Both the position numbers and the translations under genes were made by a program. From contig CALKUJ010000382.1 of the NCBI GenBank assembly GCA_937996825.1, forward strand, positions 1 to 5,790: DNA of 5,790 bases, given 5' to 3'. The notes under the pieces are model-generated. The model was not told the DNA's origin. It did not search any database and saw only the letters and a list, made by a program, of their open reading frames with translations. Origin of the DNA: an uncultured Polynucleobacter sp. Its GTDB lineage: Bacteria; Pseudomonadota; Gammaproteobacteria; Burkholderiales; Burkholderiaceae. Positions 4,553 through 5,790 of this stretch are shown here, piece by piece (the stretch's first letter is position 1; every line of letters starts with the position of its first letter).

Positions 4553-5749
4553 TTATAAAACTGAAGCAATGGCTTTTGCCACACCATCAATATTCTTGCT
4601 ATTGAGGGCTGCAACGCAGATTCGACCAGTCGAAACAGCATAAATGCCATATTCTTCACGAAGACGATCCACCTGATCAGAACTTAGACCAGAGTAAGAG
4701 AACATGCCTCTTTGCGCATTCACAAAGCCAAAGTCTCGTTTTGCGCCAGCTTGAGCCAATTTGGTCACCAAAGAATTGCGCATTAACTTGATGCGATCAC
4801 GCATTTCAGCCAATTCTTGTTCCCACATCGTGCGTAATTCTGGGGTATTTAAGACAGTGGCAACCACCGTGCCACCATGAATCGCTGGATTTGAGTAGTT
4901 CGTGCGAATCACACGCTTTAACTGTGACATCACGCGTGTTGATTCATCTTTGCTCTCGGTAACGATGGATAGGGCACCAACGCGCTCGCCATACAAAGAG
5001 AAAGACTTAGAGAATGAACTAGAAACAAAGAAACAGAGGCCAGAGTCTGCAAACAAACGAACGGCTGCACCGTCTTGATCAATATTGTCTGCAAAGCCTT
5101 GGTAAGCCATGTCCAAGAAAGGAATCAATTGCTTGGCTTTACAAATTTGCACAATTTGCTTCCACTGATCCAAAGACATATCAGCGCCGGTTGGGTTATG
5201 GCAGCAAGCATGCAATAAAACCACTGACTTCGCTGGGAGAGCCTCTAGAGACTTCACCATGCCGGTAAAGTTCACGCCACGTGTCTCAGGGTCGTAATAG
5301 GTGTAGTTCTGTACTGGAAAGCCAGCGTTTTCGAAAATACCGCGATGGTTTTCCCAGCTTGGATCGCTGATTGCTACAACGGCATTTGGTTCCAAACGTT
5401 TGATGAAGTCAGCACCGATCTTCAGGGCACCAGTACCGCCAACTGCTTGGGCAGTCACCACGCGGCCAGAGGCCAAAATCGCAGAGTCTTTGCCAAACAA
5501 AAGGTTCTGTACACCTTGGTTATAGGCTGCAATGCCTTCGATGGCGAGGTAGCCACGGGCGGCAGATTTTTCCATCATGATTTTTTCTGCAGCTTGTACC
5601 GCACGCAACAATGGAATCTTTCCATCATCTGTGAAATACACGCCAACCCCAAGGTTTACCTTGGTTGCGCGGCTATCAGAGTTGTAGGCTTCATTGAGGC
5701 CAAGAATGGGGTCACGGGGGGCAAGTTCGACGTTTGAAAAGAGGCTCAT
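4553..5749 (-). CDS. Aspartate/aromatic amino-acid aminotransferase (class I, PLP-dependent)
   Basis: This 398-residue enzyme matches E. coli AspC/TyrB along its whole length (E. coli AspC is 396 residues). It swaps an amino group between aspartate or aromatic amino acids and 2-oxoglutarate in the cytosol. From the ATG at 5749, Lys248 in SSSFSKSFSLYGERVG binds pyridoxal phosphate. Trp132 (DPSWENH), Asn185 (HNPTG), Asp213 and Tyr216 (LDMAYQGFA), and Arg256 contact the cofactor. Arg376 (STGRICVA) and Arg282 (IRTNYSNP) are the substrate carboxylate binders. Aspartate and aromatic preferences cannot be separated by eye, so aspC or tyrB are both possible. The start at 5749 gives MSLFSNVELAPRDPILGL, aligning with the E. 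coli N-terminus. An in-frame TTG at 5779 would add ten residues without family support. No clear Shine-Dalgarno is seen, and only 41 bp of upstream DNA is in view. Confidence 0.93.
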   Translation of the reverse strand: MSLFSNVELAPRDPILGLNEAYNSDSRATKVNLGVGVYFTDDGKIPLLRAVQAAEKIMMEKSAARGYLAIEGIAAYNQGVQNLLFGKDSAILASGRVVTAQAVGGTGALKIGADFIKRLEPNAVVAISDPSWENHRGIFENAGFPVQNYTYYDPETRGVNFTGMVKSLEALPAKSVVLLHACCHNPTGADMSLDQWKQIVQICKAKQLIPFLDMAYQGFADNIDQDGAAVRLFADSGLCFFVSSSFSKSFSLYGERVGALSIVTESKDESTRVMSQLKRVIRTNYSNPAIHGGTVVATVLNTPELRTMWEQELAEMRDRIKLMRNSLVTKLAQAGAKRDFGFVNAQRGMFSYSGLSSDQVDRLREEYGIYAVSTGRICVAALNSKNIDGVAKAIASVL

Positions 5750-5790
5750 AGTATGAAATATGTCAGAAAGTTCAAGCAAGCCTAGAATGA

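Noticed and set aside
4311..4643. Plus-strand open frame of 110 codons across the phaZ-aminotransferase spacer
   Set aside because: Lies antisense to both flanking genes, shows no family features, and runs through the hairpins and promoter; treated as a chance frame.
5345..5737. Plus-strand open frame of 130 codons inside the aminotransferase gene
   Set aside because: Fully antisense to a well-supported conserved enzyme and without protein-like motifs.
5750..5779. Ten-residue N-terminal extension of the aminotransferase from a TTG codon
   Set aside because: The ATG at 5749 aligns with the known N-terminus of the AspC/TyrB family; the added residues have no family counterpart.

Overview
The window reads as ordinary chromosome from a moderately AT-leaning betaproteobacterium of the Burkholderiales. 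Protein wording and gene content fit a Polynucleobacter-like or related Burkholderiaceae organism: an intracellular polyhydroxybutyrate (PHB) depolymerase with the Cys-Asp-His triad at Ralstonia eutropha positions, a stand-alone RnfB/RsxB-type ferredoxin, DUF1841, and AspC/TyrB. The genus is an inference. I see no insertion sequence, phage gene, CRISPR array, tRNA or rRNA. All seven genes look intact, and coding density is high (longest non-coding gap 169 bp).

Layout, left to right. Positions 1-102 hold the end of a rho-independent terminator for a gene to the left, then a perfect hexamer tandem repeat. A glutathione S-transferase of the maleylacetoacetate isomerase type lies on the minus strand (103-765). 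Across an 82-bp divergent spacer with a plausible sigma-70 promoter, a plus-strand cluster runs HIT-family hydrolase (848-1276), endonuclease III nth (1299-1937) and DUF1841 (1934-2365, ATGA overlap with nth). It meets, tail to tail with a 10-bp gap, a minus-strand pair: phaZ (3052-4383) followed by an RsxB-like protein (2376-3059), overlapping by 8 nt. Upstream of phaZ, a 169-bp spacer separates it from an aspartate/aromatic aminotransferase (4553-5749), also on the minus strand. That spacer holds the most non-coding structure: a 13-bp perfect hairpin after the aminotransferase, a TGC/GCA palindrome overlapping a predicted phaZ promoter, a small leader hairpin and a clear Shine-Dalgarno.

How the genes work together. 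PhaZ mobilises stored PHB and AspC/TyrB joins amino-acid and TCA-cycle metabolism. Nth repairs oxidised pyrimidines, the HIT protein probably hydrolyses a nucleotide such as a dinucleoside polyphosphate, and MaiA acts in tyrosine/homogentisate breakdown. The role of the lone RsxB is open; it lies beside nth, as rnf/rsx genes do in enterobacteria, but in opposite orientation.

I did not find a convincing new multi-gene system. The points most worth a second look are the possible PhaR-type operator/promoter before phaZ, the lysine/alanine-rich tail on PhaZ, the RsxB-nth neighbourhood without other Rnf subunits, and an HExxH motif in DUF1841.
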